Shown: positions 1 to 5,947 of the stretch, piece after piece
Layout of the letters: every line of letters begins with the position of its first letter
Numbering within the stretch: position 1 is the first letter of the stretch
From: Lachnospiraceae bacterium
GTDB taxonomy: Bacteria > Bacillota > Clostridia > Lachnospirales > Lachnospiraceae
Reading direction: 5' to 3'
DNA: 6,837 nucleotides
NCBI GenBank assembly: GCA_024695225.1
Contig: JAILIO010000247.1
Coordinates: forward strand, 1 to 6,837
The notes under the pieces: generated by a model
Told to the model about the DNA's origin: nothing
The model's database searches: none
What the model saw: only the letters and a program-made list of their open reading frames with translations
Translations under genes and position numbers: made by a program

Positions 1-510
1 GAACTCAAGTGGGTCCGGGCCCTTCAGGATACTTTTTCTGTAGCCAAAGCCCATGTCCTCCCCGGGGATATCGGTTATCTCACCGGTTTCCCTGTCAAAA
101 AGGGTGACCTTCTCAACCACATCCCGCATCTCTCCGCCAAAGGCTCCCGCATTCATGAACACTGCGCCACCCACAGTCCCGGGGATGCCGTAGGAAAATT
201 CCATGCCGGTCAGGGAGGCCTCAGCTGCCGCCTGGGCTGCGGTGGAAAGTAGTGCCCCTGAGCCCGCTGAGATCTTATTTCCCTCTGTTTTTATTTCCGT
301 GAAAGTCCCCTGAAGACGGATAACGGTGCCGTCAAAGCCCCGGTCGTCTGCCAGCAGGTTTGAACCGTTGCCAATGATAAAAGGCCTTTCGGCGTCCGAA
401 AGAGCCTTTTTAAGTTCATCTGCATCATTTACTGTTATGAAATATTTCGCCGGACCTCCCGTCCGGAATGTGGTGTGGAGGCTCATAGCCTCGTCTGTTT
501 TTATTTCCAT
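1..510 (-). CDS. murB: UDP-N-acetylenolpyruvoylglucosamine reductase, 5' part
   Basis: The first 170 codons of a MurB homologue; the 3' end lies beyond base 1. MurB is a cytoplasmic FAD enzyme that uses NADPH to reduce UDP-GlcNAc-enolpyruvate to UDP-N-acetylmuramate, the second committed step of peptidoglycan synthesis. Visible motifs are HTTFRTGGPA (residues 12-21), the FAD-binding GNGSNLL (47-53), GIPGTVGGA (108-116) and MNAGAFGGE (119-127). The ATG at 510 was chosen because an in-frame TAG sits at 535-537 and an AGAGGG ribosome-binding-like run lies only 3 nt upstream. A second in-frame ATG at residue 9 is possible. Compared with typical type II MurB proteins, the N-terminal helix of roughly 15-25 residues before the TDExMSxHTTFR segment is missing, and a 42-bp repeat array abuts exactly here. 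Family assignment is secure; the exact start is not. Confidence 0.95.
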   Translation of the reverse strand, partial: MEIKTDEAMSLHTTFRTGGPAKYFITVNDADELKKALSDAERPFIIGNGSNLLADDRGFDGTVIRLQGTFTEIKTEGNKISAGSGALLSTAAQAAAEASLTGMEFSYGIPGTVGGAVFMNAGAFGGEMRDVVEKVTLFDRETGEITDIPGEDMGFGYRKSILKGPDPLEF

Positions 511-716
511 TTTCCCTCTGTCCTGCTGCCGCAGCTATGATAAAACCATGTTCCATTGCAGGTACTGCTGCTGTATCACTTCACAAACACGTGTGCCTTA
601 CAAATCCTGCTGCCACAGCTCTTTTCAAACCTGTATGCCTTACAAGTCCTGCTGCAGCAACGCATCATATGCCTGTATGCCTTACGGATCCTGCTGCCAT
701 GTCTCAAACGGGGCCG
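507..716 (-). repeat. 42-bp tandem repeat array upstream of murB
   Basis: Five units at a strict 42-bp period: 507-548, 549-590, 591-632, 633-674 and 675-716. The anchor TCCTGCTGCC (plus strand) recurs at 521, 605 and 689, with one- or two-base variants at 563 and 647. A second block, GTATGCCTTAC, recurs at 633 and 675 and as GTGTGCCTTAC at 591. On the transcribed strand the core reads GGCAGCAGGATTTGTAAGGC. The last unit runs into the murB start: its GGCAGCAGGA half is intact, and the rest is replaced by the ribosome-binding region and ATG. In the murB frame, the units at 591-632 and similar ones carry a TAA in the GTAAGGC block, so the array is not an N-terminal coding extension. Bases 717-761, between array and glucokinase stop, show only a CCCGCGGG palindrome and no convincing terminator. 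Confidence 0.88.
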
Positions 717-761
717 CAGGCACCCTGATCATATAACGCTGCCAGGCTGACCCCGCGGGTT

Positions 762-1715
762 TTATTTAAGTCCTTCCGTCAGCACATAAAAGGCTGCCCC
801 GTAGATGCCGGCATCATTTCCCAGCTTGCACAGTTCAAACTTCACATCCCTGCCTGTGTGGAAAACAAACTCCATATATGAATCCTTGAGCAGATCTATC
901 AGCACGGTGCCGGCCTTTGCCACCCCGCCTCCTATAAGGATCAGCTCCGGGTCCAGGATGGATGAGATGACAGCCAAACCCTTCCCCAACAGATATCCGT
1001 ACTTCTCCGCTATGGCCCTGGCCGCCGGGTCACCCTTCTTGAACTCATCCATTATGGATTTTGCGCTGATCTCTTCATTCCTGAGAGTGCTGTCCACATC
1101 GGGGTTCTCACTCAGATATTTCGTCGCCATACGGACCAGTCCGGTGGCGGAACAGTACTGCTCAAAGCAGCCCTTATTTCCACAGCCGCAGGTCTCCTCC
1201 TCGTCATCAATCAGGTGGAAATGACCGATCTCGCCGCCGGAACCCATTCCCCCTGTGACAATGTGGCCGTTACAGATAACTCCCCCGCCGATGCCGGTGC
1301 CCAGTGTTACTACCATCAGGTCGTCGTAGCCTTTTCCCGAGCCGCTCCACAGCTCTCCAAGAGCCGCAGCATCGGCGTCGTTCAGGGCTTTTACCGGGAA
1401 CTCTTCACCGAACAGCCTGTGAAGCTCATTTTCGAGATTGAAGGTCTTCCAGCCCAGATTGGCTGCGTTGTGGATGATGCCCTTTTTGTCCACAGGTCCC
1501 GGCACGTCCACTCCGATACCCATGAATTCTTCCACATCGGCATTCACCTGATCGATGTGGTCATATATGGCCGTTCTCACATCCGGAAGTATCTTCTTTC
1601 CGTCTTCTTCTGTTCTGGTGGGGATCTCAAATTTTTCAAGGAGTTCCCCGGTCATTGTAAAACGGCCTATCTTTACCGTCGTTCCGCCGATATCCACACC
1701 GTAAATATATTTCAT
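762..1715 (-). CDS. ROK-family glucokinase
   Basis: A 317-residue protein of the usual ROK kinase length, phosphorylating glucose to glucose-6-phosphate with ATP in the cytoplasm. The N-terminal phosphate loop is DIGGTTVK (residues 8-15). The catalytic Asp is D113 in NDADAAALGE, and LGTGIGGG (138-145) is the second phosphate-binding segment. The ROK zinc site is complete: H165 in GEIGHFH and C176, C178 and C183 in CGCGNKGC, followed by FEQYCSATG. Residue 115 is Asp where many Gram-positive glucokinases have Asn; this is unlikely to matter. The frame stays open to an ATG at 1760, but the start at 1715 is preferred: it has AGAGAGGG about 7 nt upstream, and the family normally begins M-x-Y-x-GVDIGGT. 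It lies downstream of hprK and upstream of murB, as in related Clostridia, but the repeat-filled spacers on both sides are unusually long. Confidence 0.95.
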   Translation of the reverse strand: MKYIYGVDIGGTTVKIGRFTMTGELLEKFEIPTRTEEDGKKILPDVRTAIYDHIDQVNADVEEFMGIGVDVPGPVDKKGIIHNAANLGWKTFNLENELHRLFGEEFPVKALNDADAAALGELWSGSGKGYDDLMVVTLGTGIGGGVICNGHIVTGGMGSGGEIGHFHLIDDEEETCGCGNKGCFEQYCSATGLVRMATKYLSENPDVDSTLRNEEISAKSIMDEFKKGDPAARAIAEKYGYLLGKGLAVISSILDPELILIGGGVAKAGTVLIDLLKDSYMEFVFHTGRDVKFELCKLGNDAGIYGAAFYVLTEGLK

Positions 1716-1756
1716 ATCTGCACCCTCTCTTAACCGGCGGTCATACCCCGTGACCA

Positions 1757-1932
1757 CCATCGCAATCTTTCATATCCGCCATCAAGGCCCATCATATCCG
1801 CCATCACAGCCCATCATATCCGGCATCACAGCCTTTCATATCCGGCATCACAGCCTTTCATATCCGCCATCACGGCCCATCATATCCGGCATCACAGCCT
1901 TTCAGGATCGCCATCGCAATATGTCATGACAT
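1757..1932 (-). repeat. 22-bp tandem repeat array upstream of the glucokinase gene
   Basis: Eight contiguous units of exactly 22 bp: starts at 1757, 1779, 1801, 1823, 1845, 1867, 1889 and a decayed last copy at 1911-1932. On the transcribed strand the consensus contains GGATATGAAAGGCTGTGATG, with an alternative form having ATGGG in place of AAAGG. The two forms alternate irregularly (1823 and 1845 identical; 1779, 1801 and 1867 of the ATGGG type). The outermost copies at both ends share a private TTGCGATGG variant, as expected if the inner copies were amplified later. The period is not a multiple of three, so the array cannot encode a repeated peptide in one frame. It ends about 40 bp before the glucokinase start codon. 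Confidence 0.93.
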
Positions 1933-1937
1933 TCCCT

Positions 1938-2033
1938 GCAATGCTTCACGACCGCTCCGATCGCACTGCTCTACAGCCGTTTCGATCACCATTTATGTAC
2001 ACTTCGATACTACTTCACGCCCCCAGAACGATC
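1938..2033 (-). repeat. Decayed ~25-bp tandem repeats after hprK
   Basis: Two directly abutting 25-bp copies, 1938-1962 and 1963-1987, match at 19 of 25 positions by my alignment; both end in CGATC on the plus strand. More degenerate copies may follow at about 1988-2010 (ends TTCGATAC) and 2009-2033 (contains TTCACG and ends ACGATC, with an indel). These lie between the hprK stop codon and the clean 22-bp array, so nearly all of the 327-bp hprK-glucokinase spacer consists of tandem repeats. No terminator or clear promoter was seen in it. The first two copies are reasonable; the others are tentative. Confidence 0.45.
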
Positions 2034-2042
2034 ACCCGGGCC

Positions 2043-2987
2043 TCACTCGTCCTCTTCGTCGGTCCTGCGGTGGGCCATGGACTCCTGGACTCTCCTGTAG
2101 AGCTCCTGGGCAGCATTGTATCCCATCTTTTTCTGACGATGGTTTACGGCTGCAGTCTCACAGATGACGGCCAGATTACGTCCGGGCCTTATGGGTATTG
2201 AATGGCAGACGACTTTATTTCCCAGGTATTCCGTAAATTCCTCCTCCATCCCCAGGCGGTCGTACTCCCTGTCCTTATCCCACTCCTCAAGCCTGATCAC
2301 CAGGTCGAGGCTCTGGGTCTCCCTGACTGAGGATGCGCCGAAAAGGGCCTTAACATCGATGATCCCGATACCCCTTAGCTCGATGAAATGCTTGGTCACA
2401 TCCGGGGCGGAAGCTATTATGGTCTCATCGGATACGCGTCTGAGCTCCACCACATCATCGGAGATCAGTCTGTGTCCGCGCTTGACCAGCTCCAGGGCAG
2501 CCTCTGATTTTCCTATGCCGCTTTCACCGGTGATCAGTACACCCTCGCCGAAAATATCCACAAACACCCCGTGGATCGAGATCCTGGGGGCCAGCTTCAC
2601 GTTCATCCACCTGATGATCTCAGCCATAAATGCGCTGGTGGCCTTGTGAGTCACCAGAAGGGGCACTCCGTGCTCCACCGCCTTTTTCCTGAACAGTTCA
2701 TCCGGGATCAGATCACGGCAGAACACGATGCCCGGGATCTCATAGGAAAGAAGGCGTTCGTAAGTGGTTTCCTTCTCTTTTTCAGGCAGGCTGTTCATAT
2801 AGGAATACTCAACATAACCTATGATCTGGAGCCGGGTGGACTCGAAATGCTCGAAGTACCCCGCCATCTGCAGGGCGATCCTGTTGATATCCGGCTGCTT
2901 AACCCTTATGGATGAAGTGTCCACCTCAGTCGTCAGGTTGGTCAGTTTCATGTGATCTATGATGGTATCAAGTTTCAAACTGGACAT
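2043..2987 (-). CDS. hprK: HPr kinase/phosphorylase
   Basis: A 314-residue, full-length HprK/P. This cytoplasmic hexameric enzyme phosphorylates HPr on Ser46 with ATP or pyrophosphate, and removes that phosphate when inorganic phosphate is high, thereby setting carbon catabolite repression through CcpA. The N-terminal domain spans about residues 1-130. The catalytic domain begins at H139 (HGVFVDI), then the Walker A motif GESGIGKS (154-161), LISDDVVE (174-181) with the metal-binding/catalytic acidic pair D177-D178, and the family signature ELRGIGIIDV (203-212). The C-terminal IPIRPGRNLA and MGYNAA segments are also typical. The frame extends to an ATG at 3029, but the start at 2987 has a near-perfect TAAGGAGGT ribosome-binding site at 2992-3000, and SSLKL is a normal N-terminus. 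It probably heads the hprK-glucokinase-murB operon, though no promoter is obvious in the upstream spacer. Confidence 0.97.
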   Translation of the reverse strand: MSSLKLDTIIDHMKLTNLTTEVDTSSIRVKQPDINRIALQMAGYFEHFESTRLQIIGYVEYSYMNSLPEKEKETTYERLLSYEIPGIVFCRDLIPDELFRKKAVEHGVPLLVTHKATSAFMAEIIRWMNVKLAPRISIHGVFVDIFGEGVLITGESGIGKSEAALELVKRGHRLISDDVVELRRVSDETIIASAPDVTKHFIELRGIGIIDVKALFGASSVRETQSLDLVIRLEEWDKDREYDRLGMEEEFTEYLGNKVVCHSIPIRPGRNLAVICETAAVNHRQKKMGYNAAQELYRRVQESMAHRRTDEEDE

Positions 2988-2991
2988 AAGG

Positions 2992-3000
2992 ACCTCCTTA
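2992..3000 (-). promoter_or_regulatory. Strong ribosome-binding site of hprK
   Basis: TAAGGAGGT on the minus strand, with 4 nt before the ATG at 2987. It nearly matches the anti-Shine-Dalgarno complement and decides in favour of this start over the in-frame ATG 14 codons upstream, which has no comparable site. Confidence 0.85.
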
Positions 3001-3052
3001 TCTGTGCCCGCCGCAGAAATGACTGCCATTCCTGCAAAATCTGCCGTTTTTA

Positions 3053-3367
3053 CTCTGTATCCCTTGTGTCATCCATATCAGCTGTATAAGCTGTATCATC
3101 TATGTCATCTATGCCATTTTTGCCATCTGTATCCTCTATGGCATCCATGTCACATGTATCCTCTGTGTCATCTGTACCATCTGTATTCTCTGTGGCATCC
3201 GTGTCACATGTATCCTCTGTGGCATCTGTACCATCTGTATTCTCTGTGGCATCCATGTCACATGTATCCTCTATGGCATCCGTGTAACATGTATCCTCTG
3301 TGGCATCCGTGTCGTCTATATTCTTTGTGTCCCTTGTATCCTCAGTGGCATCTGTATCATCTGTGTC
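3053..3367 (-). repeat. 27-bp (9/54-bp hierarchical) minisatellite between TPM gene and hprK
   Basis: The clean part covers 3134-3367. Units of 27 bp start at 3134, 3161, 3188, 3215, 3242, 3269 and 3296, followed by a shortened 18-bp unit at 3323 and another 27-bp unit at 3341. On the plus strand a unit begins CTCTGTGGCATC and ends either CACATGTATC or ACCATCTGTATT. These two endings alternate over the first units, giving a 54-bp higher-order period. Each 27-mer is itself three diverged 9-mers resembling ATCTGTACC. Bases 3053-3133 hold decayed 9-bp copies (CATCTATGT-like). The stop codon of the TPM gene (3357-3359) lies inside the first transcribed unit. Both strands stay open in some frame because the period is a multiple of three. 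Bases 2988-3052 hold the hprK ribosome-binding site and nothing else I can name. Confidence 0.93.
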
Positions 3368-4655
3368 CGCCTCCGCCGGAGTGGCCGCCTCCGCCACCTC
3401 CGCCGCCTCCGCTGCCGCTGGAATGGGTGACCGCCGTGGTATAAGTTCTCACAAACAGATCATTTCTAACAGTAAATCTGAAATCCTCAGGCCTCAGATC
3501 CTCTTTCACAGAGAATCCCCGCTGTTTGTTCTTTCCGGCCCGGCCTTCCCCCGGTTTCTCCTGATCCGGAGATGCATCTGTCGCCGGCTTTCCGTCCTGT
3601 CCCGCCACAGGCCTTCCGTCCGCCCCCATTACGGGCGCTCCATTCGCGGGTTTATTTCTATTCCGGTTCCTGGAGAAAGTCTTGTATAGACCGGTGCCTA
3701 TGATGGCCAACATTATCATCCAGGTTTGGTCTGTCATCAGACCCATCAAGATAGCGACAACCATTATCACATAAATTACGACCTGCTCGATCCCCTTTCC
3801 AAGCGACTTGCGGGATCTCTTTTTCCCGGATTTCACTGCGTCCGGATCCGCTGCCCGGATGGCAAATTGTCTTGCCACAAAAAGACCAATCAGTATCAGC
3901 ACAAGGATTCCCACAAAGATCAGGTTTGAGCCGATCCCTGCCGCTATCCCCTCAGGCGAGAAAGCCGCCCAGCCGGAAGTCCCCTTCAGGAGTTCCCCGA
4001 AGGATGCGCAGTCATTTACAAAGGCCATAAGGGCGTCTGCATAGGTGTCTGAATACTGCAGGTACAGATCGTCATAGCCTACAGTGGAGGGCAGGCGGTT
4101 TATGAAATCCTGTGTCAGCTTCTCACAGGAACTGTTTCCCACCTTGTGACGCATATCGCCGGAACCCGCAGTCCAGGTGTAGACGTAGCCGTTGGATTCG
4201 CGGTACACATTGTCCACCAGGATGATCCCGTTTCCGGTATCCCCTGGGGCGTTCCATCCAAACCCGTTTTCATCCCAGAATCTCTGGGCATAATCCTTTA
4301 TACAGTTATAGGCTGTGGACTCATCCTCCGAATCGTAGTGAACGCCGTACATTTTCTCAAAGGATTCGTTTTCTATGACGATGACTATGTCGCCCAGGAT
4401 CTGCTGCTCTGCAGATACTATGGCGTCTTCCAGCCTGTTCTCCTGCTCATCGGTCAGCATATCGGCATAGTCGTAAACCCTGGGAGTGCCCGCCTGCTGA
4501 GGGTTTGTGCGCTCTGTCGCAGGCTCTTCAAAACCGTATCTGATCGCTGTCAGTGCGATCCATATGAGGAGCAGCACCACTGCCGTTATGATAAACCCCA
4601 GCAGAATCTTGTGCTCTCTCCTGTCTGCACTGTTATAATGCTTTTCTCTTGCCAT
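3357..4655 (-). CDS. TPM-domain membrane protein with Gly/His-rich tail
   Basis: A 432-residue protein. A short charged N-terminus precedes a transmembrane segment (about 17-38). The TPM (DUF477-type) domain follows at about 60-215, with YDYADMLTDEQENRLE at its start and the conserved DTGNGIILV strand at 139-147. Three more hydrophobic segments follow, near 243-262, 290-308 and 312-328. A hydrophilic region rich in Gly, Lys, Pro and Asp leads to a closing Gly/His tail (411-432) with a run of nine glycines. In the family this Gly-rich end is usual, and the TPM domain normally faces outside. Precise function is unknown; links to phosphatase activity and photosystem II repair come from plant relatives and should not be transferred here. 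The ATG at 4655 has GAGGAG 5 nt upstream. The gene follows the zinc-ribbon gene by 52 bp, probably in one operon. Its last codons and stop lie in the 27-bp repeat array. Confidence 0.87.
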   Translation of the reverse strand: MAREKHYNSADRREHKILLGFIITAVVLLLIWIALTAIRYGFEEPATERTNPQQAGTPRVYDYADMLTDEQENRLEDAIVSAEQQILGDIVIVIENESFEKMYGVHYDSEDESTAYNCIKDYAQRFWDENGFGWNAPGDTGNGIILVDNVYRESNGYVYTWTAGSGDMRHKVGNSSCEKLTQDFINRLPSTVGYDDLYLQYSDTYADALMAFVNDCASFGELLKGTSGWAAFSPEGIAAGIGSNLIFVGILVLILIGLFVARQFAIRAADPDAVKSGKKRSRKSLGKGIEQVVIYVIMVVAILMGLMTDQTWMIMLAIIGTGLYKTFSRNRNRNKPANGAPVMGADGRPVAGQDGKPATDASPDQEKPGEGRAGKNKQRGFSVKEDLRPEDFRFTVRNDLFVRTYTTAVTHSSGSGGGGGGGGGHSGGGGHR

Positions 4656-4707
4656 TTAATCTCCTCGGATCGTAAATAAAAACCTTCTGAACCCCGCTGT
4701 CCATGTC

Positions 4708-5742
4708 CTACAGCAGCCGCAGTATCCCCGCTATGGCGGCGACCCCCACCACTGCGCACACGGCCTCGATGATAAAGTGCAGGTTCAGTTTGAAATAGGA
4801 TATGGGCACCCGGCCGGACACCCGGTCATTGGTGCCGTTCACATAGATCGTGTACTGCTTCTTCTTGTCCTTCTCAGGATCACCTGTGGATGAACCGTAG
4901 GTGTAATTGTATTCATATATTGGAAAAAATGCGTAGGTGCTTTTGGTGTTTTTGGACGAGAACTGCTCCTGTGCAAGTTTCACGGAGTCAAAGTGCATCA
5001 CCGAGTCCATGACCACATCCTCGGCGGATTCCTTTGCCCACACACCGCTTCTCTGATCATACTCCTCGCTGTCCGGGGGCTTGTCAAATACGGACATCTC
5101 GTAACCCGGCAGGATATTCTTCGGCAGTCCCTCCCTCTCATCCGTCCGGTCGAAGGGGGCGATCCTGTCTATGACCCTGTCTTCTACTCGGTCGGAAGCG
5201 TCGATGGGGACATCCACATACTTTGCCTGATAGGTCCTGGTAGCCCTGTAGATATCGTGTTTTGTATAGGTTGTGTTCCCCGAATCCCAGGAGGTGGTGT
5301 TCTCACAGTCAAAGACCATGGTACCGCCGGCCTCCACCTCATACAGGAAGAAAGGCACATATTCCCCCTTGATCCCTGAAGTGTTTTCGGGATAGAGAAA
5401 ATCGTCCGGCATGAATGCTATGCCGTCGAAGGCTGTTCTTATTTTCTCAAGGGCCTTGGCCTTCCCTGAATTGGGCGGGAGTATCTTCTGGGGACTGAGC
5501 CCCTCATGGACAATGTTTGAGTCCAGAAGCATCCATGAACTGCAATAAGGACAGAAATAGGTGATCTTTTTCTCTGCGTTCTCAATGGGCGCCCCGCAGT
5601 TGGAACAGGATGCGCCGGGCCTGTCCTCCTGACCCGTTTCAGGCGCGCTTTCATAAAGATTTCCACAGGATTCGCACTTTAACGAGTGGGCATCGGCATC
5701 GTACACCATACCCGCTCCGCAGTTGGGACATGTATAAAGCAT
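4708..5742 (-). CDS. Tail-anchored double zinc-ribbon protein
   Basis: A 344-residue protein that resembles the TFIIB-type zinc-ribbon proteins found in many Clostridia; I do not know its function. Two CxxC...CxxC ribbons sit at the N-terminus: C5, C8, C23, C26 and C46, C49, C64, C67. A long beta-rich middle region (about 90-315) follows, including GEYVPFFLYE and YAFFPIYEYNYTY, a pattern I associate with this family. One hydrophobic helix closes the protein (about 319-344), so it is probably anchored in the membrane by its C-terminus with the ribbons in the cytoplasm. The frame extends to 5859, beyond the predicted promoter, so that start is unlikely. Of the ATGs at 5751 and 5742, the latter is chosen because the GGAGG at 5753-5757 lies 10 nt from it but only 1 nt from the former. 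Zinc-ribbon and TPM neighbours suggest a shared envelope-associated job. Confidence 0.82.
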   Translation of the reverse strand: MLYTCPNCGAGMVYDADAHSLKCESCGNLYESAPETGQEDRPGASCSNCGAPIENAEKKITYFCPYCSSWMLLDSNIVHEGLSPQKILPPNSGKAKALEKIRTAFDGIAFMPDDFLYPENTSGIKGEYVPFFLYEVEAGGTMVFDCENTTSWDSGNTTYTKHDIYRATRTYQAKYVDVPIDASDRVEDRVIDRIAPFDRTDEREGLPKNILPGYEMSVFDKPPDSEEYDQRSGVWAKESAEDVVMDSVMHFDSVKLAQEQFSSKNTKSTYAFFPIYEYNYTYGSSTGDPEKDKKKQYTIYVNGTNDRVSGRVPISYFKLNLHFIIEAVCAVVGVAAIAGILRLL

Positions 5743-5752
5743 AAGGGCCATT

Positions 5753-5757
5753 CCTCC
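5753..5757 (-). promoter_or_regulatory. Ribosome-binding site of the zinc-ribbon gene
   Basis: GGAGG on the minus strand. It is 10 nt from the ATG at 5742 and 1 nt from the ATG at 5751, which is why the shorter protein is annotated. A 3-residue longer product cannot be excluded. Confidence 0.6.
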
Positions 5758-5761
5758 ATAA

Positions 5762-5787
5762 AGAGACGCCAAATAAAACCGGTCTCT
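5762..5787 (-). promoter_or_regulatory. Leader inverted repeat before the zinc-ribbon gene
   Basis: AGAGAC and GTCTCT arms separated by 14 nt form a possible small hairpin in the leader, ending 4 nt before the GGAGG ribosome-binding site. It could influence ribosome access, but six base pairs with a 14-nt loop may simply be chance. Confidence 0.3.
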
Positions 5788-5797
5788 ACAACGTGGA

Positions 5798-5826
5798 ATT
5801 TTACCATATATCGCAATTTGGGACAA
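5798..5826 (-). promoter_or_regulatory. Sigma-A promoter for the zinc-ribbon/TPM operon
   Basis: On the minus strand, TTGTCC (5821-5826) and TAAAAT (5798-5803) are separated by exactly 17 bp, and TGG before TAAAAT gives an extended -10. Transcription would begin near 5790, leaving a leader of about 50 nt before the ATG at 5742. The 40-bp tandem repeats begin 2 bp upstream of the -35 box. It is the only convincing promoter I found in the window. Confidence 0.72.
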
Positions 5827-5828
5827 TT

Positions 5829-5908
5829 GACAGAAATCCTGTCTTCCTAATTCAGCCACTTAGGATTTGACAGAAATCCCATCTTCCTCATTCAGCCACT
5901 TAGGATCA
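5829..5908 (-). repeat. Two tandem 40-bp repeats upstream of the promoter
   Basis: Copies at 5829-5868 and 5869-5908 differ at only a few positions. On the plus strand each begins GACAGAAATCC and ends ATTCAGCCACTTAGGAT. Each contains a dyad: TCCTAA...TTAGGA at 5845-5865, and an imperfect version at 5885-5905. A second short arm pair, GACAG/CTGTC on the minus strand, is present in the first copy; in the second copy both changes would keep pairing as G-U in minus-strand RNA. The pair lies between the stop of the peroxidase fusion and the zinc-ribbon promoter. The rest of this 205-bp spacer, 5909-5947, shows no terminator. Confidence 0.85.
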
Positions 5909-5947
5909 CAGCCTCTCCGGGTATAGTTGCACAGCATTCATCCCTTA

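Noticed and set aside
326..736. A plus-strand frame with cysteine-rich 14-residue repeats (CMPYKSCC-like) across the 42-bp array and antisense to murB.
   Set aside because: Forty-two is a multiple of three, so the repeat alone produces a repetitive peptide. The first part is a shadow of murB, and no ribosome-binding site or family match supports it.
717..761. Terminator after the glucokinase gene, suggested by the CCCGCGGG palindrome next to a T-rich stretch.
   Set aside because: On the transcribed strand the palindrome is not followed by a T run, and there is too little loop for a stable hairpin.
1757..1932. CRISPR array.
   Set aside because: The 22-bp units are directly contiguous with no unique spacers, and no cas genes are nearby.
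3050..3397. A 115-codon minus-strand frame (GTG start) inside the 27-bp array, encoding an acidic TDATEDTCD-type repeat peptide, with GGAGG-like sequence from the glycine codons upstream.
   Set aside because: The 27-bp period keeps several frames open on both strands without selection. Differences between units change amino acids freely (Thr/Ile, Asp/Asn, Thr/Met), and no known family is recognisable. The overlap with the TPM gene also argues against it.
2959..3444. A plus-strand frame giving a His/Leu/Tyr/Pro repeat protein opposite the 27-bp array.
   Set aside because: It is the antisense of the same satellite and of the glycine tract of the TPM gene; the proline run is simply the complement of glycine codons.
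4656..4707. Terminator between the zinc-ribbon and TPM genes (GCTGT...ACAGC arms and a TTTTTATTT run).
   Set aside because: The stem is only five base pairs and lies about 13 nt before the T run, so read-through into the TPM gene is more likely.
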